From assembly GCA_019916065.1 (NCBI GenBank), contig CM034236.1, positions 57,874,690 to 57,938,689 on the forward strand: DNA of 64,000 bases, in the 5' to 3' direction. Positions 35,628-49,200 of the stretch are shown piece after piece (positions within the stretch are counted from its first letter, which is position 1; each line of letters opens with the position of its first letter). The notes beneath the pieces were generated by a model that saw nothing but the letters and a program-made list of their open reading frames with translations, searched no databases and had not been told where the DNA came from. The stretch comes from Vitellaria paradoxa. Taxonomy: Eukaryota; Streptophyta; Magnoliopsida; Ericales; Sapotaceae. A program made the position numbers and the translations under genes.

Positions 35628-35782
35628 GGAGTTCCATCAAATAAAATAAAATCTTACAAAACTCTACAAACACGAATTACGAGATAGTAAAATTTAAATT
35701 CTTCACTCACTGTACGAATTACGAAACATTTACTTTTACAATTTTTTTTTTTATACACTTTTATACAACTCCAAACACACCC
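35628..35782. mobile_element. 155-bp MITE
   Basis: The left end GGCTCTGTTTGGAGTT and the reverse complement of the right end GGGTGTGTTTGGAGTT match at 14 of 16. ATA flanks both sides (35625-35627, 35783-35785). AT-rich and non-coding. The ends resemble hAT-type or Tourist-type MITEs; the short flank does not decide. Confidence 0.6.
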
Positions 35783-35829
35783 ATAATTTGAATTCCAACT
35801 AGGTATAAAAGTTCTCTGTCATGTTATCT

Positions 35830-36600
35830 TCATATATTGTTTTTTAATACTTTTTATATATAAAAGTTTTAAATTAATATTTTAAAAAAGTGATAATATT
35901 TGTAATAAATAATAAAATTATACACATTTATTAAATAATGTAAGAATACCTATTTGACAAAGTCAATTAAATTTTTTAATTAAAAAAATATATTTAAACT
36001 TTAATTTTTTTAAAATTTTATTAGACAAATTATATTTTTTTCAATTTTAAATAAGTTGAGAATTAATTAATTTTTTTTTTACGTTTGTCCTACGTTAGCA
36101 AACCTTTGTATATATTTTTTTAAATACTTTTTATAAAAAATTTTTAAATTAATATTTTAAAAAAGTGATAATATTATAATAAATAATAAAATTATACACA
36201 TTTATTAAATGTATGGATAGCTACTAGAGAAAGTCAACTAAATTTTTTATTTAAAAAATATATTTAAACTTTAATTTTCTTTAAAATTTTATTAAAAATA
36301 GACATTTAAATTAAAATTTTAATTTTAATGTACGTAAAACTTGAATTTAAATACATAGACTTTCATAAACTTTGTGTCATTTATATAATAAGAAAACTTA
36401 AATTTTGAATTTGAGATATTTTCAATTATTAAATTTGTCCAATAGCTAGCATTATTTTTCTTTTTCTCTCACTCTTCTAATACTTTTTTGAATATTTTTT
36501 ATATAAAAGTTTTTAAATAAATTTTTTAATATGTAATAATATTTGTAATAAATAAAAATTTTATATCTTTACTAAATACTGTATGAATAACTTATTTTTT
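35830..36600. repeat. AT-rich dispersed repeat, three imperfect tandem copies
   Basis: Segments at about 35838, 36118 and 36480 share the words AATAATAAAATTATACACATTTATTAAA and AAAGTCAA(C/T)TAAATTTTTTA, about 280 bp apart for the first two. Positions 13640-13980 carry the same words in reverse complement, so this is an interspersed repeat family. Confidence 0.6.
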
Positions 36601-38900
36601 CAGTGATTTTTATTTTTATATGTTATTTTATACTTTTTCATATAAGTTTGTTTTATAAATTTAAATTTAAATAATTTATACGTCAAATTATATTTTATAT
36701 TTTTAAACACAAAATTACTAGCGCGTGCGCGTTGCGTTGCGTTGTGGTTCGAAGTGCTCAGCAACACACCCCCCGGGGGGGAGGGGAAGGGAATTCAGTG
36801 CTTGAATTTATAAAAACTTTTGTAAGTGTAAGTTCATTTGTTATTTTCTTTAAAAAAAAAAAATCAGATATAACTTTAATATACGCAACCAAACCATTGT
36901 AAAAGAAAAAAGAGCTTGTTTTTGCCATCTTGCACATTCTTCGGGGCACTTATTTTCCTGTTGACAATACCTGACTTGTATTATAATGTCTTTACCCGTT
37001 GTTTGCTTGATTATTATCCAAATTAAACTCATAAAAGCATGTACAGTAGAATAAGTAAATAAGTATTTTATGCATTTTTATTAACAAATATAAAAAAAAT
37101 TATTTGTACCAATTTTTTAAAACTATAGCTATTTTTGTTCCTCCTACAGTAACTCTTCATTTCTGCCAAGTCACTATTCACCAGTTAAACAATTATTTAT
37201 TATTTGTTGAAGAAGACAATGGCCTTTATATTGAAGAAGATAATGGGCTCCAATTTTGAAAATTTAATTTTTTAATAGACAATTGGTAAAATGCCTAACA
37301 TTGGTATGGTTTAAAAAAAAAAAGTTACTAGTTAAATTTAAAATATGTATTGTTTACTAGATAATTTGACTATCGATTAATGCACTTTCTCCGAATAATG
37401 CTATCTTTAAAACATAGATTTGTGCGCCCCCGGTGGGGGAGGGATCAAAGCAAAATTTTAGTTAAATATTTTTCGTTAAATTCAAAAAATTAGACTAAAA
37501 CCAATAGAAATTAATTAAAATATTAATTTATACTTGGCCACTAAAATAATTGCACAAACTAGTAAATTTATAATTTTCCTTTTATCTTTATTTTTTCTTC
37601 ACAACTTCATGTTTAAAGCAATGTTTTGAAATTAATTCATGTTTAAAGCAGTGTTTTGAAATTATAATTACTGAGTGAATTAGAAAATAACCGACTTAAA
37701 TGTTGGTACTTAAGCATTGATAATTCTAACTTATAATATTTTTCTGAACATGAATTTATGAAAAATAAAAAAAATTAATTGTTCATATATTTTTTTATAC
37801 TTGACTAAGTAAAATTTATCGATAAAAAAAAAAAAACAATTAAAATCCAATGTTATTAATAAACATCTATTGGTTTCTCAATTTTCTATCTCAATTTAAA
37901 AACTGAAATAAATTTGGAAATGAATCATAAATATTATATTAATGAAATTAATTATTAAAATAATCAAAAATTGCCTAAAAATTTAAATTTTGTTAAATAT
38001 TCGTTCTAATATTATTTATAAAAGTTCTATTGACTGAAGTTTATTCTGAGTCATAAAAATAGTGACCACATAAGCAATGAAATATTAATTTTATAAGTAT
38101 ATTTTATATTTATAGTAATGAAATAAAAATAATTAAACAGTAGTTTCAATTTGCCAAAATAGTTGAACCAATCTTTCAAACGAACTGTGAATAATCCTCA
38201 CAGATCACTAGTTTAACTATAGTTTTTAACGATTTTCACTGTTTAGATTTTTATTTTTATGAAATGGGGTTTGAAAATTGTTTATTTATTTATTAAACCT
38301 TCAAGTAAGGTGTTATGTAACTGTAAGCATAAGTAGACAAGCATCCAACAGTCCTACCAGGTACCACAACTCCTTTCTATAGAGTTAGACAACGGCTTAA
38401 AATCCATTCAGCTGATAAGGAACGTCTTCAGGCCTTGATTAAAAATATTACCAACAAATCAACCCCCGGCTTCTCTTTCCCTTCCGCTTACTCTCTCAAT
38501 CAGACTACACAATCCAGAATTGCTGAAAAGCACAGCAAACCACTCCTTAATTGCTCTGCTACAACCATTCCACTCCCTGTCCTGATGATGATTTTCCATA
38601 TCTCTGCAAGTTTCTTCCCTTTATAAAATGTCAGATATGGGGAATTTCAATTTGCTCACAACTCTGCCACATTATCCGGAGTTCAGGAACAAGTACAGTG
38701 AGCATTAAAGAATACATCCCGTCACTGTTTGCCCAATAAAACACAAAAGCAATTGTATCCAAAGAGGTTATTAAAAAAAATTGATCCACTGCAGCAGCAC
38801 CCCCCCCCCCAATTAACCCCATAAAAGATTCACTTTCAAGAAACCTTGGAGTAGTTACAAATAAATTAATTAATTAAAAATGCGAATAAAGTTTCACTCT
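36601..38900. other. Intergenic, AT-rich
   Basis: Contains a GTTGC pentamer run (36728-36745) and a C/G-run patch CCCCCCCGGGGGGG (about 36770-36783). A 30-bp duplication (TTCATGTTTAAAGCA..TTTTGAAATTA) lies at 37606-37665 and a poly-C run at 38802-38811. Reading frames here are short and unrelated to known families. The part near 39000 is the 3' flank of the DUF3754 gene. Confidence 0.4.
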
Positions 38901-39076
38901 TACAAACCTTGCATACATCAATGGACCCAGTGAAAAAGAAAACCTGGGCAGTAGTCCATGTAAAGGTAGGTGCTCAAAAGCAGGATTGTGGTTGAAGCAG
39001 GGATCTTATTCTTCAGAATATCAAAAGCACTGCCAGCCAGACATGGGGGCCTTGGCCCAAGCTTCCCAAAATAACA

Positions 39077-42000
39077 TCAAGGAGCACTAGCATTCTCTTT
39101 AGCCTTGAGGACGAGCTCCTCTGTGGTGGTGCCAATAATCTCATTAGCCCGCTTGAGGCCTACACATTGATACCTTCCGATAGTATCCTGTATTGAACAC
39201 TTGCCCTCTCATCATCAAAAGAACAAAAGCCATAGAATGTAATCTAGCTGGGTAAAAAAAGATGCAGACACGGGATTTAGGTCATCAGTTATCAATCAGA
39301 AATCGCTTAGGAAATGCTTTATTAAACTCACTTCTGCATGAGTAATATTTTTAAATAACATGCAAGCATATTTCTCATTATGGCGAAAAACAAAAACAAA
39401 CAACACACTTCTATAATCTCTACGCAGAGGCAAAGCGTTGAATTTTGGAGCTATTCACCCCAATTCAACAAACAAACCACATATCTAGCAAAAGATGGGT
39501 CCCTTGGCAAGTTCATGCCTATGGGTCCCCTTAATGTGTCAATAATAAAAGTTTATTTAAATTGAAGAAATAATACAGCATACTAATTAACATGTACTGT
39601 CACCAAAGTTACAATAGTGAAAAAAGATGATCTCACCCGAGAAACAATGCCCAACTTCTCTAGTTTTGAACTGCATCATCCACATCAAAATTACAGCTCT
39701 CACCAAATTCTTTCCTTAATCAGTTCTTCACACCGTATGTCAAGATCCTATTTCGCATTACCACAAAGTTGTGCATCAACAAACTTCACAGAATCACAAC
39801 TAATATAATGCAGGAACTGCTGAGGAATAAATGAACATTGTAGGGGTAACAAGTAATGCGTACCTGTCGAGTAGCTTTGCCTTGTTCCATCAATATAAAA
39901 AATGAAATAATTACCTCTTTTACCTGCAGATTCAAATTATAGGATCTATAAGGCAGCATATTTTTTTAAGAATGGAAGCGAAGGCTTTAGGCGTCCAGCG
40001 GAGACACCTGTTAGAAGATGTGAAAGTGTGGAGATTGACAGGAGTAGGAGAGGTAGAGGAAGACCCCAGAGAAGCTGGAAAGAAACATTAAACATGACCT
40101 GGACCTACCTAGATCCTATCGGAGGACATGCCCTAAACAGATCTAATTGGCGTCGACAAATCCATATAACGGCGACCCCACTTAGTGAGAAAAATCTTGG
40201 TTTGGTTTGGTTTGGTTTGGTTTGGTTTTGGTTGGGAAGGGAAGGCTGGGTTAGCAACCCCAAAAAATCTCATGGGCCAGCTTTTAAGGCCCCTACCACA
40301 AGGGGAAGCCACAGGCTCTACAAGCAATCGACTTTGTACAACTACAATCACTTCCACCTAGGTCCGGAAACTTTTGGTTCACTAGCAGGCCTTATGAATC
40401 TGATTCAAGCAATTCATCCAATAATCCTTACAATTCAAGCTTCACTAAGACATACTACAGGTAAAGCATTGATCTAATTTCCTTTCCGACCACATTTTTG
40501 CCACCATATATTTATGAATCAACTAAGTAACTTTTCAGGTAGTTCTCAATTGACTATGTGAAGTAGCAATTATGAAATGAATATTGATGTGATAAATAGG
40601 TGATTGTATAGTGTTCAACCAGTACTTCTGATCTTGATAATCCACACAAACACTTCATAATGTGATATAACTTTTTGCCTGTTTTACTATAGCTTTGGAC
40701 TTACAGATAATCGTAATCTACAGCCAGCACAAGTAAATATTAGTTTGGCTACTAAAAGAAGTTAACTTTGAGGTTGCGAGAAAAAGAGCAAAGAACAAAA
40801 AATAAATAAATAAAAAATTTAGCTAACCACTTACTTCTTGTTTGAATCACATCATCACACAAGTGAAGAAGAGTGCCTTTTCCACTATCCAGTTGTTTGT
40901 CATACATTGACTGAGTAATTAAGTTTTGATATGAAGCCATATTTTGCTGAAACCTACAGGCAGTTAAAACATTGGTAAATCAGAAACTGTAAAATGAATG
41001 CACTTTAAAGAAAGAACAAAATAATGACAAAGTTAACAACACAATTATTATTGTAAAAAACACGATTCTTATGTATACAGGCTGCCTATAGCATGTATGG
41101 AACAGGTGCAATCACGGTTCTAGGTCCAAATGCGAAGGATGATTAAGTGGCTTCAAGAAGACATCCTTGACCAGAAGTTGCCTAAATCGATCCATCAATT
41201 GGTGGATCACGAAGAGAGAGATTCATATTGCTCAATTATACAATACGCGTCCATGTGAATCGAATTCAAATGACTAAAAGACTTTACGTGAAGTATGTCT
41301 TAGCACAGTAGCCAATCACAGTTGAAAGGACGGCAAACATAACCCAAAGATCGGCTTTAGGCATGTCTAGTGAACCCACTACTGCAACCTGTAGAAAAGC
41401 ACAGTGCATAAATAAAATGGCTAAACGCAATAGTACTTGACAGTTTCATGGATGTTAGGTAACTAACCAGCCCGACAATGGCAGAACCCAGAAATATGAC
41501 CCAGTCCATTGGTGTTAACCTTGGATTTTCTTCTCTGGCTGTCAAAGGTCAATTCAAAAAGTTCATAGTTTAAAAAATGTGGTAAAAAAGGCTTAGAGAA
41601 GTTAAAATAACTAGTAGAGAAGAGACAGCCAGAGCAGCCAAAATCTTACTAGAACTATTTCCATATCAGCCATTGGAATGTGTTTAAAATGCTTCACAAA
41701 TATTCCTCTCTCTGTTTTTGTATTGGTACTTGCTCGCCTGCATAATCAGCATGATTATTAGCAATCAACAATTCATGACAACAGAACCAAAGTAAGTCTC
41801 TAAAAGTGTAGGCTCATATCTCCAAAGATATAAAGTGGTAGTGAAATTTAAAAGCTGGATGCACTTTCCCACGCATTTTATATAACAAGCCATACTAGCT
41901 CAACTTGGTTGCAAATAATAACCTTCCAAATCGGTTGTGATTTAAAGATATGTCACAAGAAGGCCATCTAAAGCATTGATAGCAACATTTTAAAATGGAA

Positions 42001-45000
42001 TATGAAAGCTAGTACCTGTAAACAACAATTATCCTATCAAAGGTAGGTTCTTGTATGGTGATCTTGCCAAGCAGATTGCGAAAACTGGGGGAAAACAAAA
42101 TGAAAAACATCCAATTAACATCGGGAATTCAAGCAAGGCAATTAAAATAGCTCATTTTCTAAGTTGTCCACTAGGGGTCAATTAAATTAACACTGAGATG
42201 CATGTAAGCATGTCATGACAAATGCTATGAGCAAGTCAGTAACGCTGCTGAGCATGAGTATCGAAGTGACTGGAAGCTCTGTTTGCTTTGGTAATTGTGC
42301 AAACAAAAGGAATACATAAGTGCTGTAAAGTCTCAAGCCTCTGCTAAGCTTCCTTAAATTCATTCTATTTTCATGATAAAAATGTAATACACACCAACAG
42401 AGTATCAAAGAATCTTGGGAAGTGCATGACAATTCAGGCTATAAATACCAAAATTCAGGTATGATGAAAGTATTAGTCAATACACAGGATGTCTTTTAGG
42501 TTTCATTTATTTCAATAAAATTTTGGAATTGCACATTCAAAATTCCAAAGGAACAGAGGAGGAAAGAATCTTACATGTTGCTTACACTGGAAAGCAAATG
42601 GCCAATAGCAAAGACTCCCAGCTATCAAACGGCAAGATCAAGCCAACCCCCCCCCCCCAAAAAAAAGAAAGAAAAGAAAAAATGCAAGATTGAGATGATG
42701 CTATTCAGGACCTGAGTTCCATTTTTTCAAGACGGATCCGTTCAACAATAAGTCAACTTGCTCAGTCTCAGTACTAATTTCATCATTATTTTTCAGATCC
42801 TTCTGGTGCTGTGCACTTGACTTTTTGTGCAAAACTCTTTCTAACCTGCAAGCACCATAACCCCAGAAGGTAAAAATTAAAATTTCCACATGGCAGGTTA
42901 GTCCAACAGTATGAGATGCACCGAAGAGAATTTACAGACAATTCTGAATTCTATTGGCACTTAATCGCAATTCATATACAATAGGCACAAGTTACTTGCA
43001 AGGTTCAATGCACTGGCTAAACACTGCTGATGTCTCTCAACAGTTAACTCACCTAGTCTTTCTCAAAAGCCATGCCCACAAACGTGCAATGAGCATGTCC
43101 ACTTTTTCCATGAAGAAGTAATTAGTTGTTCGATCAATTCCAATGCCACGGCGGAATATTATGTACTACAAACAAATACATGGATTCAACAGAAAATAAA
43201 AATCGTCATTTACATATTTCTCATACAAACCAAGCACCTTATCCCAGTTATTTGGGATGAGAAATACACATCTTTCTCTGCCATTCCATTATAAGAACCA
43301 TATGACATAAGTCAAATTTATCAAATCAGAAATACGTTACCATCCTGAGTTTGTTTTGTCACATTGTTAAAATAAATTTAACATTATTTATTTACTGATA
43401 AGTAAATTTAACGTTATTCAACAGTTGAGATTCCAACTTTCAAATGAAAAAACCAACCTCTTTTGCTAAGTGAATAAAGATGATCAAATTATCTCCAATT
43501 TCTAACTGGAAATTTAGATATCTATTTGATTGTTTAGAAACATTAACCAAATCATATATGCTAATCAACTATTACAACAAGTACATGCATCAACAGAATT
43601 ACTTTTTTGATGATATTCTCCATACTACAGTAAGGATAAAAATGAATTAAGGAAAAAAAATTCCAAGTAGTTGGGAAAACACTACATTGAGTAGTGTTGA
43701 TGTTGTGTATCCACTAGATTGGAAAAGCACCAAGAAAACTAGTTGGGGTCAACTACATGAATCCTCTTCTTCCTCTATTCATTTTTGTCGTGGATTATGT
43801 TTTCCATAAGGTTATATTAAATTAGATCTCTCTTCTCAATTTCAATCAATATATAATCTTAAATCTACCTTTTGTCCTCTTTACCCCTTCTACTTGGATC
43901 TCTAACTAGTATGGTACTAAGGTTTTGTTGAGTTGAACTGAATTGAGGTTGAGTTTGGGAAGAAAAAGCTAGCTAGCTACTAGCTACCAAAAAACTAGTT
44001 TTTTTGTGATTGGGAAGGGAAAAAAGCTAAGTTTTTAGTAGCTAACTTTTTAGCTTTTTGTTAACTTGACATTTTTGCCTTTCATGATTTAAAAGAAGTT
44101 AACAATGTAAGATGGTAAATTTGATCATTTAAAAAAAAAAACAAAAAAACAAAAAGTTGAGCAGCTAGAAGTTAAGAAGTTAAAATGCTTCCCAAACACA
44201 CCCTGAATAGAGACCCCTTCTACTTGGATCCACTTGCTCTTTCTTACTAGTGTCTCTAAATCTACATTGGACATGACCAAAACATCTTAATGACTTTCTC
44301 TCAAATTCTCTTCCATAGGTGCCACATCAATTTTCTTTGAATATATTTATTTTTTATCCTATCTCTGCATCCTCTTTTGTGCTACATTTCATCTTATGAG
44401 ATAATGCCCCAGCTACCTATATCATAAAGTATAGTAGGTTTCTAACCATTCTATGAAAATTTTCTTTCAGCTTTATAGGTATTCTCTGGCTACATGAAAA
44501 ACTGGAGGTACTCCATTTTAACACAAGTCGAATGCTTATGCAATGAGTTGCCATTTTTACTAATCCAGGATATGAGCTCCCCTACTAAAAAGAAAAATAA
44601 TGAAAACATCCCCTAGCGGGTGCAAAGGCCATATCCCCGAACCACAATGACGATAAAACCAAAAAATAAAAATAAACCATAGTACCTACACAACCAGTCG
44701 TACAAACATGTACAAGGACTACCAACCAGCTGTGATTCTTTTAAGCCACATTTGCATCAATACCTTATCAGCAAAGTTTGGAAGATTTTGGTGAGGATGT
44801 TGAGCAAAATACCTCCTCAAAGCTTCCTGTCAAGCTGTGTTCAACAAAAAAGAAATGAACAGACAAAAAGTGAACACAAAAGTGAATACCAGAGAATGCA
44901 GATGTTTGCTTCTCACTCTCAATGAATATGAACAAAAAACACACCTTAGATTCGTCAACTGTTATAGGAAGATTTAGAAGATACTGCCCCGAAAGTGCAA

Positions 45001-46190
45001 CATCAATCTCATCATCAGTCGCTATCTTAAAATTGCTCTTATCCATTACCTCCATGAAATTAAGAGAAATGCAAAAATATCAAAAAAGGGAAGGGAAAAT
45101 GGGGAAAACGAAAAAGGGAAACTTCAGTATAAATAGTTCCAAGAAAATAAAATAAGTCGAAGAAATAACTCAACAAAGACACAAAAAAAAAAAAAAAAAT
45201 ATCCTCCAAATCAGTCGTCAAGCACCAGGGAGCAATGGAAAAATACAGCAGTAAGTAATGAACTCCATGGAACCTCTTATAGGTAATAAAATGGCCCTTT
45301 AGAAAATTCTTGGATAAAGAAGTACACATATGCACTAATTCAGTCCCATAAAATATGTCGTCTACATTCTTGGTTTCCTAAATTTATTATTCTGATAGAC
45401 CATTACATCCTTTTCAGAGCACTAGAAAAGGCACAAGCTTTGATGGGGAGAGGACAAAGTAAAGAATACAAATGTTGCCTTCACCATCTTTGGCACAGTC
45501 AGTGAGCCACAATAGTATGTGATCATAAAAATAAAATATGTAAGGTAGATAAAGTCCAATGGAAGTGCTGCCTTAATATATATACATATATATACAAGCT
45601 CAAAATTGAACTAGCATGGAATCATAACTTAAGATAGTCAGTTTAGTCATTCTAAAATAGGCACTCAGTCAGTCAGTGCTACAACATCTAGACTGCTTTA
45701 GCCTCAACAAATGGGCCATGTAAGCAATGAAGGACCTCAGTTTATCATCAAGAAGGAAAAAGAATGGATTAGGCAAACAACAGAGAGCCAACAGTCTCAA
45801 CTCATCTCCAACATATTAAGGCCTTTCATTGGTGCATCGAACTCTGAAAGAAGCAGACAAGTCAATCGGAAGAAGTCACAGGATTTCATCCCCTTGTGCG
45901 CTTAAATGTGCCACTTGAATGAATGTGCATGGGCCCACGTGCTGAAAGTTCAAGCTGCACATGATGGCAATGAGATTTTTGGGACAGCTTCACTGGAGGA
46001 AGACAAGTCTGCCAATGTATTTAGATGGCAGCAAAAGGGTTCAGAAGGTGTTCTTCTGGTACATCGCAGCTGATGTAATGTAGAGTTAGGTTTTCATTCC
46101 TTTTTTTTTTTTCTTTTTTTTTTAATTTTTAGGATTTGACTCTGATACCAAATTTAGAGAAAATAAGAATTTGGAAGAGATTGATTATCC

Positions 46191-46240
<50 letters not shown>

Positions 46241-49200
46241 TATTTATAGAAGGAGCCCAGCATACAACCGTACAAAATTGCCATAAATATAAAAGTAAAA
46301 CACATAAACTACATCACTAATAACACAAACATATCAATTACATTAACACATCTGTGAAACACATGCATCAAGGGATGCCAACTTGAATATACTGGTTCAA
46401 GTTGTCCATAACCAAAAAAGAATAAAAAATAAAAAATAGGATTTTAAAGTGAATAGTTGGTGCAAACCAATTATAATTGAAAACTCATTTGGGTCACCGC
46501 CAACAATTACTAAGCTAGTGATTGCTCCACTATACATGTCCATGATCATTTTAATATATTTCATCGTTACTCATTTCTTTTCTAACATTTACCATAAAAT
46601 TTCTCTTCAAACCCTATCATATGCTTTCTCTAGAATAATAAAAATCATGTAAAGATCTTTCCTCTTTTATTTATACATTTTCACTAATATTTTTATTAGA
46701 AAAATATCTTCCATAGTCTATTTACCAGGCATAGAAGCAAATTGGTTCTTCGATATTTTTGTCACATGCCTTAGCTTAGTCCCAATCACTTTCTTTCAAA
46801 GTTTCACAGTGTACGTCGTAAGATTTATGCACCAATAATTATTACAAATTTGGATATCCCTTTTATTCTTATAAACAAGCACTAAGATACTTTCCTCCAT
46901 TTGTTAAGCATCATATTACCCTACAAGATGCTGTTAAGAAGTCTTTTTAACCGAATTATCCCATCATCACCTTGGCACTTCGAAGCTTCAATCAAAAAAC
47001 TGTCCAGACCTACAGCTTTTCCTATCTTCATCTTTTTCATTTCATTACCTCCTTTACTTCCAAAAACCTAATCTTACGTATAAATTTAATATTCCTATCA
47101 TCAACAGGATTACTAATGTTCCCCAAATTCTTCATGGCAATGATTAAATATCTTCTCCACTTCTCTTTTATATCCTCTTTTTTTACCAAGTCTCCTTGAC
47201 ACTTAGTTTTCATACATTTAAGTTATTTAACCTGACACAAGTTCTTACTTTTCCTTTATCACAGTCTAATCAATTTATATCTATCTTTCTCCCCATCTTT
47301 AATCCCCAACTTGTTGTATAGTTTGTTGAACACCTTATATTTCACAAAATGCATATAAAAAGTATGCCAAAATGCCTTAACCCTTCCTAGGAGGAGAAAG
47401 AACATACTAAAAGAAGGTTAATCCCACATATCTTTGCAAGGACACCAAGCTGTTGAAATTTTATCTAAATGGCCAATTAAGTTTTAACTCAAAAGGTCAA
47501 ATAAGTTTTGAAGTCCTATGTAACATGAAAATACAAGTACCCCAATCTACTTTGGGGAGGACCCCCTCCTTCACTAATGCATGTATGAAAATGTATACAT
47601 GTACCCACAATTCAAGTTTCAGGCCATCAATCATGTTAATTTAAGATGCAGCAGCTATGATACCTGAAATAAGTATGTCAGGAAATTCTGCTCGAGAATG
47701 TCAATCTCTTCTGAAGTTAGGTTCTGCTGCTGCAATTTCTGAGCCCCATGAACAGGATCAAAGAGGGAGTACAATTGCTGCAGGCACAATAGGTATCGAA
47801 TGGAAATTTGAAATGAGAAATAATCACAAAGTCAGACTATAAATTCATGAGGGGATTGAAGACTACATTTGGACACACAATTGAGACATCATTATACCAT
47901 CAAATCCTCAAATTGCAGAAGATACCAAGCACGAATTGTGTACTCAACTCTCTTGCAGAGCTTTAAAAATTCAGCCCGATCAGAACTGTGTTCTGCAAAA
48001 AAATTCAAACTCAAAGGATTTAATTCTTTACAGAAATTTCTAGAAATGAAAACAGGGAACTGAGCAATTAAATAATCACAATTAAGTACAAAGGAGGTCT
48101 TGACAAGGAAAGGTTGCAAGTTACCAATAAAAGGCAACGTGAAACAACTATCAAAACTATTAGAATACTAGCAAGATATGGGACCTTGCTATTTTTGGTT
48201 ATTAACAGCTACCCCTAGTTTTGCTATATTGTAAGATGTGTGGTTAATGGAGCATACACACAGAAAATACACCTAATAATCTTCTCTCTAAATCCTTTGC
48301 GCATCCTAAATTAGACTTATTTCATTTCAACTTGGTATCAAAACCTACACCCTAGGCATATAGCTGTGGACTCTCATAACACATACCTAGAGGCATCAGA
48401 ACCAAAGATTACTACCACCAGAAGTTGCACCACCCACCATAGACCAAAAGCCAGGTGATTGACTCACCGAAGAAGCCACTATGCGTTTCCAAAACAATTG
48501 GCATGTGGGATTGTCCAACACAACTTGTGGTGACGCATGAGAGGCCGTTTGACTTTTGGTTTTTTCTATGGTGGCAGCCTGCCTTTGTTTAGTCTATACA
48601 AGACATCGATGAAGTTGTTTGCTTGCTAGTTTTTGGTCCATAGATGAGTTTGTGATTGGTGACTTCCTATTTGTATATGATCTAGTTTGAATGATAAGTT
48701 TTAGTGATGTTTATTAGGCCCGTAGTCATTTAAATCAACATTCTACGTCTGACTATTATACAGTTGTCATTTGGCAAAGTAAGAAACAAAATGTTATAAC
48801 TCGCCCTACTGTTGAGGCTAAGTATCTAGCCATGGCTTATACAGCGTTAAAGATACTTTGAGTTTGTTCTCTTTTTTGTGATTTTGGCATTGATGTCCCT
48901 CGCCAAGGCAATGTACTGCCATAGTCAAGCTTTCCATCTTCATTTCTAATAATTTTATATTCCATGAGCACACAAAAGAAATTGAGGGGATTGTCACTTC
49001 ATTCGGGATCTTTTAATGTGAGAAGACCTTTGTACTTCATATGTTGGTTCTGAATCTCAATGGGATGTCCTTTCTAGACCATTGCCTCATTCATCGTTTC
49101 AGGATCTATCTTCCAAGGTAGGCATATTTGATTTCTATTGCGCAACTTGAGGAAGAGTGTTAAAATATATGGAAGATATAGGATATTATTATTTTTGGTT

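Noticed and set aside
36760..36800. C/G-run palindrome as a regulatory hairpin
   Set aside because: A simple run of C then G in an intergenic low-complexity area; homopolymer length is unreliable and no gene lies near.
40028..40477. 149-codon plus-strand reading frame as a gene
   Set aside because: The first half is an RTE LINE tail and the second half is a TTTGG repeat and intron sequence of the DUF3754 gene.
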